Positions 26,369 through 38,000 of a stretch of DNA of 58,472 nt are shown piece by piece (positions within the stretch are counted from its first letter, which is position 1; every line of letters starts with the position of its first letter). The notes beneath the pieces are model-generated. The model was not told the DNA's origin, did no database searches, and saw only the letters and a list, made by a program, of their open reading frames with translations. The DNA comes from Betaproteobacteria bacterium. Lineage in GTDB: Bacteria; Pseudomonadota; Gammaproteobacteria; Burkholderiales; SG8-39. The DNA is taken from assembly GCA_004298385.1 (NCBI GenBank), contig SCTX01000155.1, positions 1-58,472 of the forward strand. The letters are read 5' to 3'. A program made the position numbers and the translations under genes.

Positions 26369-26647
26369 CTACTTGTAAAGAAAGAGCAAGGCGGCGAGCG
26401 CCTGATTCCGCGTGGCGGCGGCGACCTTGCGCTCGGAGGCAAGGTGGCTGAGAAAGGCGCTCACCTCCGCTTCCCCCGGCGAGGCCGGATGGCGCTTGCC
26501 GCTCCAGAAGATAAGGCGCTTGATCCAGTGAACGTACGCCTCCTCGGTACGGCGGCTGTAATGCAGTCGGCGTATGGCTTCGTGCACCTGCTGCAGCAGA
26601 CGTGGCTTTTCCCCACGCAAGGTTCCAGGTTCTGTTATATCAGACAC
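26369..26647 (-). pseudogene. Truncated integron integrase (IntI), N-terminal part only
   Basis: The 92-codon frame starts at GTG 26647 behind GAGGGTCAA. It is clearly the SAM-like core-binding domain of an integron integrase: [29 protein letters not shown] and [18 protein letters not shown] all parallel IntI1. It then hits TAG. After that TAG the same frame reads VLGRDMP, which still matches the family's VLGxDLP. So the stop is a nonsense mutation (probably GAG to TAG), and the real deletion lies within the next few codons, near trkH. All catalytic residues (Arg, His, Tyr) are gone. IntI is normally about 320-340 residues. Confidence 0.85.
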
Positions 26648-26773
26648 TTGACCCTCGAAAAACAAACTAACACGACCTGCATATTTGTGCGGCACTCCGA
26701 CTGCCCTGTTTTTGCATGTTTTTTTCGCGGGGCGTAGACTGGGCCTACTTGCTATATGGTTTTTCGGAAGATG

Positions 26774-26794
26774 ATTGAACGTTAGGCGTTCAAT
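26774..26794 (+). other. Integron insertion boundary (attI/cassette junction)
   Basis: ATTGAACG-TTAGG-CGTTCAAT is an inverted repeat with GTTAGGC (26781-26787) at its centre, the GTTRRRY crossover consensus. It separates the leftward intI remnant from rightward cassette genes, the normal integron polarity. The GTTAGGC is the exact reverse complement of the GCCTAAC that opens attC at 27392, as expected for the two ends of one cassette. Confidence 0.7.
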
Positions 26795-26816
26795 GCCAAT
26801 TGGTGACATTAGGCAC

Positions 26817-26831
26817 ACACTATGTTAGTGT
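26817..26831. promoter_or_regulatory. Inverted repeat before the first cassette toxin gene
   Basis: ACACTA-TGT-TAGTGT is a perfect 6-bp inverted repeat ending right at the toxin start codon. Its place suggests an autoregulatory operator for the toxin-antitoxin pair. No clear -35/-10 pair was found here. Confidence 0.4.
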
Positions 26832-27131
26832 ATGCAAATGAAACCTTTTCGCTGGAATCACAGCAAGAACGAGGAATTAAAGACCGACCGAGGGATTTCC
26901 TTCGAAGAAGTCGTTCTCGCAATAGAGGCTGGTGGGCTCCTTGATGTCATCCGGCACCCCAACAGCGGCAAGTACCCAAACCAGCTCGTGTTCGTCGTCG
27001 CTCTTGATGACTATGTCCATATGGTTCCGTTTGTCGAAGAGGCAGACTACTACTTTCTAAAGACGGTCATACCAAGTCGGAAGGCTACCCGCGATTACCT
27101 GCTGAGGAGAAAACGTGATGAAACGTTTTGA
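26832..27131 (+). CDS. BrnT-like toxin, first integron cassette
   Basis: This protein of about 99 residues (97 if the ATG at 26838 is used) has the layout of the BrnT/RelE-like ribonuclease toxins. It opens with FRWNHSKNEELKTDRGISFEEVV, which parallels the family's FEWDxxKxxxNxxKHGIxFEEA. Strands around VFVVALDDYVHMVPF and a C-terminal basic helix (SRKATRDYLLRR) follow. It overlaps the next gene by 14 bp. Divergence from typical BrnT makes the exact family a moderate call. Cassettes with toxin-antitoxin pairs are common in chromosomal integrons and are thought to stabilise the array. Confidence 0.7.
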   Translation: MQMKPFRWNHSKNEELKTDRGISFEEVVLAIEAGGLLDVIRHPNSGKYPNQLVFVVALDDYVHMVPFVEEADYYFLKTVIPSRKATRDYLLRRKRDETF

Positions 27132-27444
27132 CAAATTTGAACAAGACATGCTGAAAGCCTATGAAAGCGGCGCTCTGAAGTCTATCTCGCCGACCAAGGC
27201 GGATCTTGCCAAGTTCAAAGCGGCTGCGTCGGCGACATTTATCAAGGAACGGCGCGTCAATATCCGGCTTTCTTCGCCGGATTTGATGGATATTCAGGCG
27301 CGCGCGCTTGAGGAGGGTCTGCCATATCAGACCTTCATAGCAAGTGTTCTGCACAAATATGTCGCAGGCCGCATTGTCGAAAAGCCATCACGCCTAACAT
27401 CGCGTTCGAGCGGACGCGCAAAAGCGGCGCGCCGCTCAACGTGA
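27118..27444 (+). CDS. Antitoxin of the first cassette (CopG/ribbon-helix-helix-like)
   Basis: This 108-residue protein has a good Shine-Dalgarno (GAGGAG) and starts inside the toxin gene. Residues ~46-80 look like a ribbon-helix-helix DNA-binding motif: VNIRLSSPDLMDIQARALEEG then YQTFIASVLHKYV. Such antitoxins bind the toxin and repress the operon. The last ~17 residues (from about SRLTSRSS) are encoded by the attC site itself, so they are probably not functional and reflect cassette structure. The partner is the BrnT-like gene just upstream. Confidence 0.75.
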   Translation: MKRFDKFEQDMLKAYESGALKSISPTKADLAKFKAAASATFIKERRVNIRLSSPDLMDIQARALEEGLPYQTFIASVLHKYVAGRIVEKPSRLTSRSSGRAKAARRST

Positions 27445-27453
27445 ACGTTATCG
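27392..27453 (+). other. attC recombination site of the first cassette
   Basis: The site opens with R'' GCCTAAC and closes with GTTATCG. Inside, CGTT-C-GAGCGG (27403-27413) pairs with CCGCTC-AACG (27432-27441), leaving one unpaired C at 27407. The stem continues with CGCGC / GCGCG. A bulged stem of this shape is what IntI recognises in the folded single strand. The length (~60 bp) suits Xanthomonas- or beta-type cassettes. Confidence 0.75.
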
Positions 27454-27477
27454 CTAAACACCACACGCCGCGCAGTG

Positions 27478-27506
27478 TTGACAGATATGTATAACGTGCA
27501 TATACT
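27478..27506 (+). promoter_or_regulatory. Sigma-70 promoter of brnTA
   Basis: TTGACA (27478-27483), a 17-bp spacer and TATACT (27501-27506) form a near-perfect promoter. The brnT ATG begins 7 bp after the -10 box, so the transcript would be leaderless or nearly so. An inverted repeat ATATG-N9-CATAT (27485-27503) overlaps the spacer and -10, a good place for repression by BrnA. Confidence 0.7.
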
Positions 27507-27512
27507 TTATTG

Positions 27513-27785
27513 ATGTCCGCGAAATTCGACCCGAAGAAGGATGCAGCAAACATCAAGAAGCACGGCGTGTCGCTCTCCGAGGGCGATGGGGTGCTGAATG
27601 ATCCCCTTGCGCTCACCGTCGAAGATGATACCGCCGAAGGCGAACAGCGCTTCGTCACCATCGGAATGAACTTGTTCGGGTCCCTGATGGTCGTGGTTCA
27701 CACTCCACGGGGTGAAGGAGCGCGAACCATCTCGGTGCGGAAACCCGACCCCAAGGAACGGAGAAACTATGAAAAAGGTGTATGA
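27513..27785 (+). CDS. brnT: BrnT family toxin, second cassette
   Basis: This 90-residue type II toxin has a RelE-like fold. BrnT proteins are ribonucleases that inhibit translation. The signature is clear: KFDPKKDAANIKKHGVSLSEG, then LTVEDDTAEGEQRFVTIG, and the C-terminal ISVRKPDPKERRNYEK. It has its own strong promoter and no room for a Shine-Dalgarno. The 3' end overlaps brnA by 17 bp, the usual brnTA arrangement. It is the main gene of the second integron cassette. Confidence 0.9.
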   Translation: MSAKFDPKKDAANIKKHGVSLSEGDGVLNDPLALTVEDDTAEGEQRFVTIGMNLFGSLMVVVHTPRGEGARTISVRKPDPKERRNYEKGV

Positions 27786-28020
27786 CTTCTCTAAAGGCAA
27801 GCGTGGCGCGGTGATTCCCACGACCGGGAAGACGCGCATCACGATCTACATGGACGACGCGATTCTTAAGCGCTTCAAGGCTCAGTCCGAAAAGTCTGGG
27901 AAGGGCTATCAGACCTTAATCAACGAGGCCCTCAATTCGTACCTCGGCATCACGGAGCAAACCGTAACCCAGGACCTTGTGCGCAAGATTGTGCGCGAAG
28001 AGCTCGCAGCGCATGGCTGA
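27769..28020 (+). CDS. brnA: BrnA family antitoxin, second cassette
   Basis: This 83-residue protein starts behind GGAG inside the brnT gene. The ribbon-helix-helix is seen at residues ~21-57: RITIYMDDAILKRFKAQ and GYQTLINEALNSYL. BrnA binds BrnT and represses the shared promoter. The protein ends soon after the DNA-binding fold, as usual. The stop codon is directly followed by a degenerate attC start. Confidence 0.88.
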   Translation: MKKVYDFSKGKRGAVIPTTGKTRITIYMDDAILKRFKAQSEKSGKGYQTLINEALNSYLGITEQTVTQDLVRKIVREELAAHG

Positions 28021-28021
28021 G

Positions 28022-28080
28022 CGCTAACTTGGCCGCGTAAGGCGTCCCGGTTGATGCGCTCCATCAGACGAATTTAACCC
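28022..28080 (+). other. Degenerate attC remnant of the second cassette
   Basis: CGCTAAC (28022-28028) differs by one base from CGATAAC, the complement expected for this cassette's own GTTATCG boundary at 27447. A short hairpin (TGATG/CATCA) follows, but no matching L'/L'' arms or right-hand GTTA end are visible. The site appears to have decayed or been truncated. Confidence 0.4.
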
Positions 28081-28132
28081 CGGCGCTTTTCCGAGCACTG
28101 GCGCGACGCCTTCGCGCAATTTCGATACCGCG

Positions 28133-28480
28133 CTATTTCGCCGCGATCACCGCGATCTCGACCAGCATGTCGGCGGCTGCGAGCTTGGCCTCGACGCAGG
28201 CGCGCGCCGGCAGGTTGTTCGCGTCGACCCAGGCGAGCCAGGCCTGGTTCATCTCCTCGCGCGTGCGCATGTCGGCAAGCCAGATTTGCGCCGAAACGAT
28301 CTTCGACTTGTGGCTGCCCGCCTGCGCGAGCAGCGCATCGATCCTGCCGAGGATCTCCCCGGTCTGCGCTTTGACCGAAGCCGGGCGCTTGTCGGCGACG
28401 GTGCCGGCGACATAGACCATGCCGTTCGCCTCGACGGCGCCGGACAGGATTTTCGCGGATTGGTGGCGGACGATGTTCAT
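28133..28480 (-). CDS. RidA family protein
   Basis: This 115-residue protein of the RidA/YjgF/YER057c family hydrolyses reactive enamine/imine intermediates made by PLP enzymes such as threonine dehydratase. Conserved features include VYVAGTVAD near the N-terminus, the QTGEILGRIDALLAQAG helix and the arginine in LPARACVEAKL (the imine-binding Arg), with the end VEIAVIAA. It lies about 15 bp downstream of metH on the same strand. The window also encodes an ilvA homologue, a source of RidA substrate. An ATG at 28486 is an alternative start. Confidence 0.9.
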   Translation of the reverse strand: MNIVRHQSAKILSGAVEANGMVYVAGTVADKRPASVKAQTGEILGRIDALLAQAGSHKSKIVSAQIWLADMRTREEMNQAWLAWVDANNLPARACVEAKLAAADMLVEIAVIAAK

Positions 28481-28495
28481 ATGCAATTCCTCGTG

Positions 28496-32227
<3,732 letters not shown>

Positions 32228-32242
32228 TTGGTGCTCATTGCA

Positions 32243-32273
32243 GAATGAGGAAATCTATCCCCTCATGCTCCCC
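32243..32273 (-). promoter_or_regulatory. Dispersed hairpin element, copy 3 (upstream of metH)
   Basis: On the minus strand it reads GGGGAGC then ATGAGGGGATAGATTTCCTCAT, a stem with ATGAGG / CCTCAT outer arms and G-U-type inner pairs. It ends 15 bp before the metH ATG. Orientation relative to the gene is the same as in the other copies. The loop differs from copy 2. Confidence 0.55.
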
Positions 32274-32331
32274 GGTAGCAGGGATTATTTTAATTATTCT
32301 CAAACGGCCAGTTACGGCAAGGCCAGCAAAT

Positions 32332-32364
32332 AAAAAAACCCGCACTGCCAGCCAGGTACGGGTT
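32332..32364 (-). terminator. Intrinsic terminator in the metH upstream region
   Basis: On the minus strand AACCCGTAC pairs with GTGCGGGTT (one mismatch) around a 10-nt loop, and TTTTTTA follows. It points toward metH, about 105 bp ahead of its ATG. It either ends upstream readthrough or acts as an attenuator in a long metH leader. Confidence 0.65.
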
Positions 32365-32715
32365 CCCTCGCTTTAGCAGTATTTGTTTTTCGTCCGGCCG
32401 GAACCGGCGGCGCCCGCAATCTGACATCAAATCGGCGCAGTGTTTCATTTTAGCGCGCCGCCACCTCGTTTGTCTACATTACATCCCAAACTGGTGCTGA
32501 CCTTTCGCAGCGATGGGCGGACGGGGAGCAGGCGCAAAGCGATAAGTTTGGCCGTTCCCAGAAAAGCTGGCGAACCGGCTTTTGATGGCACCACTCTAAG
32601 ATCCGTTGGAATCGCCTGAACAGGTCGAGATCACCATCCGCGTGGATTCCTTCTTGCCGTGAGCGGAGCAGTGCCGAGCGCTGCACTAATCCAGGAAAGC
32701 TTTCCAATCGCTCGC
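32365..32715. other. Gene-free interval upstream of metH
   Basis: This stretch of about 350 bp lies between the metH-side terminator and tumA. A leftward frame starting at a TTG at 32719 shows no family resemblance and no Shine-Dalgarno, so I do not support it. Near 32393-32402 there is a short CCGGCCGG palindrome. A metH promoter may lie here but none is convincing. Confidence 0.4.
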
Positions 32716-33084
32716 TCAAGCCGCGCGTTTAAGCAGGGGCCAGCGCACGTCGATTTCATCCCAAGGCACGAACACTCGTCCGGTCTCGTCTTTCTCGATC
32801 ACCGTCCATTCGATCAGGGCGGTTACGTCCTTATGCACGTTGCGGTAGTGGCGCCCGAGACGCTTGGCAAGGGCGTAGATCGTCAACGGCCCGGAGGCTT
32901 TCAGGAACTCCACCAGCTCCCAGCGCTTCGGGGTGAACACTTCGCCAAATTGCGCCATCGTGCGAAAACCGATACCGAAATGCGGTTTCACTTTCTTCCC
33001 GGCCTTTGCCGCTGACAGCGTCTGTCCAAACCGCGCAAGACTGGTCTTGAACGGTTCGCCAACTCGCACTTCCAGCACGCTCAT
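32716..33084 (-). CDS. HTH antitoxin-like regulator (TumA type)
   Basis: This 122-residue protein has a winged-helix region in its second half: LVEFLKASGPLTIYALAKRLGRHYRNVHKDVTALIE, resembling the HVO_A0114-type DNA-binding family. The C-terminal DETGRVFVPWDEIDVRWPL is the usual wing and tail. Proteins of this type pair with TumE-like toxins as antitoxins. Its ATG overlaps the stop of the upstream tumE-like gene (ATGA). The antitoxin role is inferred from this pairing and family. Confidence 0.8.
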   Translation of the reverse strand: MSVLEVRVGEPFKTSLARFGQTLSAAKAGKKVKPHFGIGFRTMAQFGEVFTPKRWELVEFLKASGPLTIYALAKRLGRHYRNVHKDVTALIEWTVIEKDETGRVFVPWDEIDVRWPLLKRAA

Positions 33085-33359
33085 GATTCGGTCTCCTGTA
33101 CGTCCTGCAAAAAATCGCGGATCAGGGTTGGCACATCCCTGAAGGCGTATGCTGCTTGCGCGCCTCGGATATGCTTGTGATCACCTTTGCCGCGTTCGTT
33201 GTCGTAACCCACCACGCGCTCGCCGCCACTTACATAGACCAAGCGATATTTGACGCGACGCGCTGAAGGCTGCGCCGGCGCCGGCACCTCCCAAATGACC
33301 CCTTCGACGGTGCCCCGTCCGTAGGCTTCCTTTATCCGCGCAATAAGTCGCGCCTTCAT
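33081..33359 (-). CDS. TumE family toxin (DUF6516)
   Basis: This 92-residue protein has the TumE/DUF6516 pattern: strands around VIWEVPAPAQPSARRVKYRLVYV, then GGERVVGYDNERGKGDHKH and a C-terminal AFRDVPTLIRDFLQDV helix. The GYDNxxGKGxHxH motif is the family's conserved, probably active, core. It is the first gene of a two-gene leftward unit with the HTH antitoxin. This is one of four toxin-antitoxin pairs in the window and lies outside the integron relic. Confidence 0.82.
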   Translation of the reverse strand: MKARLIARIKEAYGRGTVEGVIWEVPAPAQPSARRVKYRLVYVSGGERVVGYDNERGKGDHKHIRGAQAAYAFRDVPTLIRDFLQDVQETES

Positions 33360-33500
33360 GGGGCCTATCGTGCCCTATACCATCGCGCGCGTCAAGGTCG
33401 AGCCTCCGTTCAGACTCAAACCCCATTGGACAAGACTCGGCCTTCGACCGCGGCGACAACTGGCCTTATACTAGCGTTTTGTTGAAGCAAAGGCCGGACC

Positions 33501-33887
33501 ATGCAGCACCTGACTCCCAAAGAAGCCTACGAATTCTTGCAGCGGAACCCGAGCGCGATATTCATCGACTGCCGCAGCGAAATGGAATTCCTGTTCGTCG
33601 GTCACCCGACCGGCGCGATTATGATCCCCTGGAACGACGGCCCCGACTGGGAAGTGAACCCGCATTTCGTCGGCCACGTGAAAAAGGCGGCGAGCGTGGA
33701 CCGCCCGCTGGTGCTCATCTGCCGCAGCGGCAACCGCTCGCTGGACGCGGGCGCGGCGCTGGAAAAAGCCGGTTTCACTCAGGTGTACAACGTGCTGCAT
33801 GGCTTCGAGGGCGAACTGAACGAACACCACCAGCGCAACTCGATGACCGGCTGGCGTCACGAAGGCCTGCCCTGGGAACAATGCTGA
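33501..33887 (+). CDS. Single-domain rhodanese
   Basis: This 128-residue sulfurtransferase domain has the persulfide-carrying Cys74 in the active loop ICRSGNRS. The CH2A-like segment FIDCRSEMEFLFVGHPTGAI and the closing GFEGELNEHHQ are typical. There is no signal peptide, so it is cytoplasmic. It stands alone on the plus strand between leftward genes. The physiological sulfur acceptor is unknown. Confidence 0.9.
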   Translation: MQHLTPKEAYEFLQRNPSAIFIDCRSEMEFLFVGHPTGAIMIPWNDGPDWEVNPHFVGHVKKAASVDRPLVLICRSGNRSLDAGAALEKAGFTQVYNVLHGFEGELNEHHQRNSMTGWRHEGLPWEQC

Positions 33888-33930
33888 TTATGGCGGAATC
33901 CGGCATCCCGGTCGCTGCCGGTAGCCGTGT

Positions 33931-34137
33931 TCAGTGGCGCCACACGGCGATATTCGCATTTCCGCTGCCCGATGACTGGGCGTAACCACCGAACTGCTCC
34001 CCCGCGCGCTTTGCCCCGTCCGCGGCGAACCCCTGCCGGAAGACCGCGGAAAAAAAGCAAAGACTGATCACCGCCTGCAACTCCTCCCAGTTAGCGCCGG
34101 CCCGCCCGGTGGCGAGCAAATAAGCGGCGGCGTTCAT
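33931..34137 (-). CDS. Possible small hypothetical protein
   Basis: A 68-codon frame begins MNAAAYLLATGRAGANWEELQAVISLCFF 20 bp downstream of the hydrolase gene on the same strand. The first half looks like a plausible amphipathic helix pair. The second half is low-complexity (GGYAQSSGSGNAN). No Shine-Dalgarno is visible and I know no relative. It may be a remnant or a chance frame. Confidence 0.25.
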   Translation of the reverse strand: MNAAAYLLATGRAGANWEELQAVISLCFFSAVFRQGFAADGAKRAGEQFGGYAQSSGSGNANIAVWRH

Positions 34138-34157
34138 GTGGCGCGGGGGGAAGGCGT

Positions 34158-34862
34158 TTAGCGCGGCGCGACGATGCTCACGCGCAGTTCGCCCAGGCCA
34201 TCGATGCCGGCCACCAACTCGTCACCCACCTTGGCCGCGCCTACTCCAGCCGGGGTACCGGTGAAAATGACATCACCGACCTCGAGCGTGTAATACCGCG
34301 TCAGGAACGCGATCTGCTCCGGCACGCTCCAGATCATCTGGTCGATATCCGATTGTTGGCGGAATTCGCCGTTCACCTTGAGCCAGAGCTTGCCCTTGGA
34401 CGGATGCCCGATCTTGCTTGCCGCCGCGACCGTCCCGCAAGGCGCGGACTGGTCGAAGTCCTTGCCGAAACTCCACGGCCGGCCCTTGTCCTTTCCCTGC
34501 TGCTGCAGGTCGCGACGGGTCATGTCCAGGCCGACCGCATAGCCCCAGACGTGGTCGTTGGCGCGCTCGGCAGTGATTCTGTAGCCACCCTTGCCGATCA
34601 GTGCAACCATCTCCGTTTCCCAATGATAGTTGCTGGTCATCGGTGGATATCGAATCATTCCGCTCGCACCGGCGTCCACCGGCACCAGGTCATGCGGCGC
34701 TTTGCAGAAAAAGAACGGTTGCTCGCGGCCGTCGCCACCCATTTCCTTCTGGTGTTCGACATAGTTGCGACCGACGCAAAATATGCGCCGCACGGGAAAG
34801 CGGTCTTTGGAACCAAGCACGGGCAGCGAAGGCTGCCGCCACATTTCGACGACGTAACTCAC
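34158..34862 (-). CDS. Fumarylacetoacetate hydrolase family protein, fumarylpyruvate hydrolase-like
   Basis: This 234-residue protein closely follows the fumarylpyruvate hydrolase (NagK-like) pattern: PSLPVLGSKDRFPVRRIFCVGRNY, PFFFCKAPHDLVPV, then the metal-site region HWETEMVALIGKGG with its Glu residues, GYAVGLDMTRRDLQ and GDVIFTGTPAGVG. Such enzymes split fumarylpyruvate into fumarate and pyruvate in gentisate breakdown. The GTG at 34862 was chosen because GGAG lies just upstream and the family starts with MSYV-like residues. No other gentisate genes are near, so the substrate is not certain. Confidence 0.88.
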   Translation of the reverse strand: MSYVVEMWRQPSLPVLGSKDRFPVRRIFCVGRNYVEHQKEMGGDGREQPFFFCKAPHDLVPVDAGASGMIRYPPMTSNYHWETEMVALIGKGGYRITAERANDHVWGYAVGLDMTRRDLQQQGKDKGRPWSFGKDFDQSAPCGTVAAASKIGHPSKGKLWLKVNGEFRQQSDIDQMIWSVPEQIAFLTRYYTLEVGDVIFTGTPAGVGAAKVGDELVAGIDGLGELRVSIVAPR

Positions 34863-35080
34863 TTCGGACTCCGTTTCAATAAAACCGTTAGGTTCCGGCG
34901 TGCATCCTCGGGAAAGCTCGCTCAAGTCCGTGACGTAATCGAAGCCGGCCGCGCGACTGCGGCGCACGCGCAATGTTTGAGAGCCCTTCTGTCATCGCCA
35001 CCCTGGCGCCGGCATCCCTTGCCGCCTCGAGGCGAGTCGGACAACGGGCACGCGCCGGCGCCGGATCGGAATAGGCGTCC

Positions 35081-38000
35081 TCACTCCATTTCCATCAGCA
35101 GATCCTTCGCCGCGACACGGTCGCCGGGTTTGATGTACACCGCCTTCACCATGGCGTCGCGGTCGGCGCGCAGCACGGTTTCCATTTTCATCGCTTCGAG
35201 CGACACCAGCGCCTCGCCCTTCTCCACGCACTGCCCAGCCTGCGCTGATACGGTCACGATGCTGCCGGACATGGGCGCACCGACGTGATTTGGGTTCCGC
35301 TCGTCGATTTTCGGATGCTTCGATACCGCGCCGGCGATCCCGGCCTTGGGCACGCGGGTGGCGCGCGCCTGGCCGTTCAGCTCGAAGAACAGCCTGCAGT
35401 AACCTTCGTCGTCGGGCTCGGAGCGGCCCTGCAGGCGCACCGCCAGGACCTTGCCGCGTTCGATGGCGATGGCGACTTCCTCGCCTTCGCGCATGCCATT
35501 GAAGAAAACCGGCGTGGGGATGACGCTCACGTCCTCGTAGCGTGCGCGGTGCTCGGCGAACTCGCGAAACTCCCTGGGGTACATGAGATAGGAAGCCAGA
35601 TCTTCGTCGCTGACTGCGCCCTTGATTGCCGCCGCCGCTTCGGCGCGCATGGCTTCCAGGTCGACCGCGCGCAAATGCTTCGCGGCGCGGCCCTCGATGG
35701 GTTTGGCTTCCTTGAGAACCTTCTTCTGCAGTTGCTCGGGGAAACCGTCGGCCGGAAATCCCACCTCGCCCCGAAACAGCGCCACCACCGAACTGGGGAA
35801 AGCGATTTCCTTCTTCGGGTCGGCCACATCCGCCGCGCTAAGGTTGTGCGCGAGCATGAACAGCGCCATGTCACCCACCACCTTGGAAGTGGGCGTCACC
35901 TTGATGATGTCGCCGAACAGCAGGTTCACCTCGGCGTAGGTTTTCTCCACCTGCGACCAGCGGTGCTCCAGGCCCATGGCCCGGGCCTGCTCGCGCAGGT
36001 TGGTGTACTGCCCGCCCGGCATCTCGTGCCGGTACACACCCTGGGTGCCGGCGCGCATGTCGGACTCGAACGGCGCGTAGTAGCGCCGCACGTCCTCCCA
36101 GTAGTGTGATAGTTCCTGCAGCGAGTCCAGATTGAGGCCGGGGTCGCGCTCGCTGCCGGCAAGCGCAGCCGCGATAGCGCCCAGATTGGGCTGTGAGGTG
36201 AGCCCGCTCATGGCATCCAAGGCGCCGTCGACGGCGTCCGCGCCCGAATCGATGGCAGCGAGCACGCTGGCCGCTGCGATGCCGCTGGTGTCGTGGGTGT
36301 GGAAGTGGATCGGCAGGCCAACCTCCTGCCTGAGCACCCGTACCAGTTCGCGCGCCGCGCGCGGCCGGCACACGCCAGCCATGTCCTTGATGCCGAGCAC
36401 GTGCGCGCCGGCTTTCTCGAGTTGTTTCGCCAGGTCGACGTAGTAGTTCAGCTTGTACTTCGGACGCTTCGCATCGAACAGGTCGCCGGTGTAGCAGATG
36501 GCGGCTTCCAGTAGCGCGCCGGTTTCCAGCACCGCGTCCATGGCCACGCGCATGTTCTCCACCCAGTTGAGCGAATCGAACACGCGGAACAAATCGATCC
36601 CGTTCTTCGCCGCCTGTTGCACGAAATACTTCACCACGTTATCGGGGTAGTTGGTGTAACCCACCGCGTTGGAGCCGCGTAGCAACATCTGCAACAGAAT
36701 ATTGGGAATGGCGCCACGCAATTGAGTCAGGCGCTGCCACGGGTCTTCCTTGAGGAAGCGCATGGCGACGTCGAAGGTCGCCCCACCCCAGCACTCGAGC
36801 GAAAACAACTCCGGCGCCATGCGCGCATAGTACGGCGCGATCTCGAGCATGTCGTGGGTGCGCATGCGCGTGGCGAACAGCGACTGGTGCGCGTCGCGTA
36901 GCGTGGTGTCGGTGAGCAGCACGCGCTTCTCGTCCTTCATCCACTGCGCGAATTTCTCCGGCCCTAGCATCCGCAGCCTGTCGCGGCTGCCCGGCGGCGC
37001 CGGCGTTGCGAGATCGCGGTGCGGTTTGTGCGCCTTGGCGGCGGGGCCGCCGGGGCTCTTGCGGCCCTTCATCTCCGGGTTGCCGTTGATGGTGACGTCG
37101 CCGACGAATTCCAGCAGCTTGGTGGCACGGTCGCGGCGCGGGCGGAACTGAAACAGCGCCGGCGTCTCGTCGATGAAGCGCGTGGTGCACTCACCCGAGC
37201 GAAACAGCGGATGCGCGATGACGTTTTCGAGGAATTGCAGGTTGGTAAACAGGCCGCGAACGCGAAACTCCCGCAGCGCCCGGTCCATGCGGGACGCCGC
37301 CTCGTCCGGGTTGTGACCCCAGGCGGTGACCTTTACCAGCAAAGAGTCGTAGAACGGCGTGATCACCGCGCCGGTATAGGCGGTTCCGGCGTCCAGCCGG
37401 ATCCCGAAACCGGCGGCGCTGCGGTAGGCAGCGAGGCGGCCGTAGTCCGGCGTGAAACCGTTCTCCGGGTCTTCGGTGGTGATGCGGCACTGCACCGCGT
37501 GGCCGTTAAGGCGTATATCCTCCTGAGCCGGCAGAAAACCGTCTGGGTCGCCGATCTTCGCGCCTTCGCTGACGCGGATCTGCGCTTTCACCAAGTCGAT
37601 GCCGGTCACTTCCTCGGTGACCGTGTGCTCGACCTGGATGCGCGGATTGACCTCGATGAAGTAGAACGCGCCGGTGTCGGCGTCCAGCAGAAACTCTATC
37701 GTGCCGGCATGGCTGTACCTGGCCGCGCGCGCGAGCTTCAGCGCGGTGTCGCACAGATCGGCGCGACGCGCTTGTTCGAGATACGGCGCCGGGGCGCGCT
37801 CCACCACCTTCTGGTTGCGCCGCTGCACCGAGCAGTCGCGCTCGAACAAGTGCACCAGATTGCCTTCGGTGTCGCCCAGCACCTGTACCTCGACGTGGCG
37901 CGCGCGGCGCACCAGCTTCTCCAGATAGACCGCGTCGTTCCCGAACGCCGCCAGTGCCTCGCGCCTTCCCGCCTCGAGATGGCCGGGCAGGTCGGCCGCG

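Noticed and set aside
26380-26737. Rightward continuation of a frame through the trkH end into the integrase remnant
   Set aside because: It is a chance fusion of an out-of-frame trkH reading. The leftward IntI similarity explains the sequence.
32228-32470. SAH or cobalamin riboswitch for metH
   Set aside because: The upstream sequence lacks the conserved cores of either class. Only a terminator-like stem and the dispersed element are seen.
32474-32719. Leftward 81-codon frame after tumA
   Set aside because: It starts at TTG without a Shine-Dalgarno and resembles no protein. It is best treated as intergenic.
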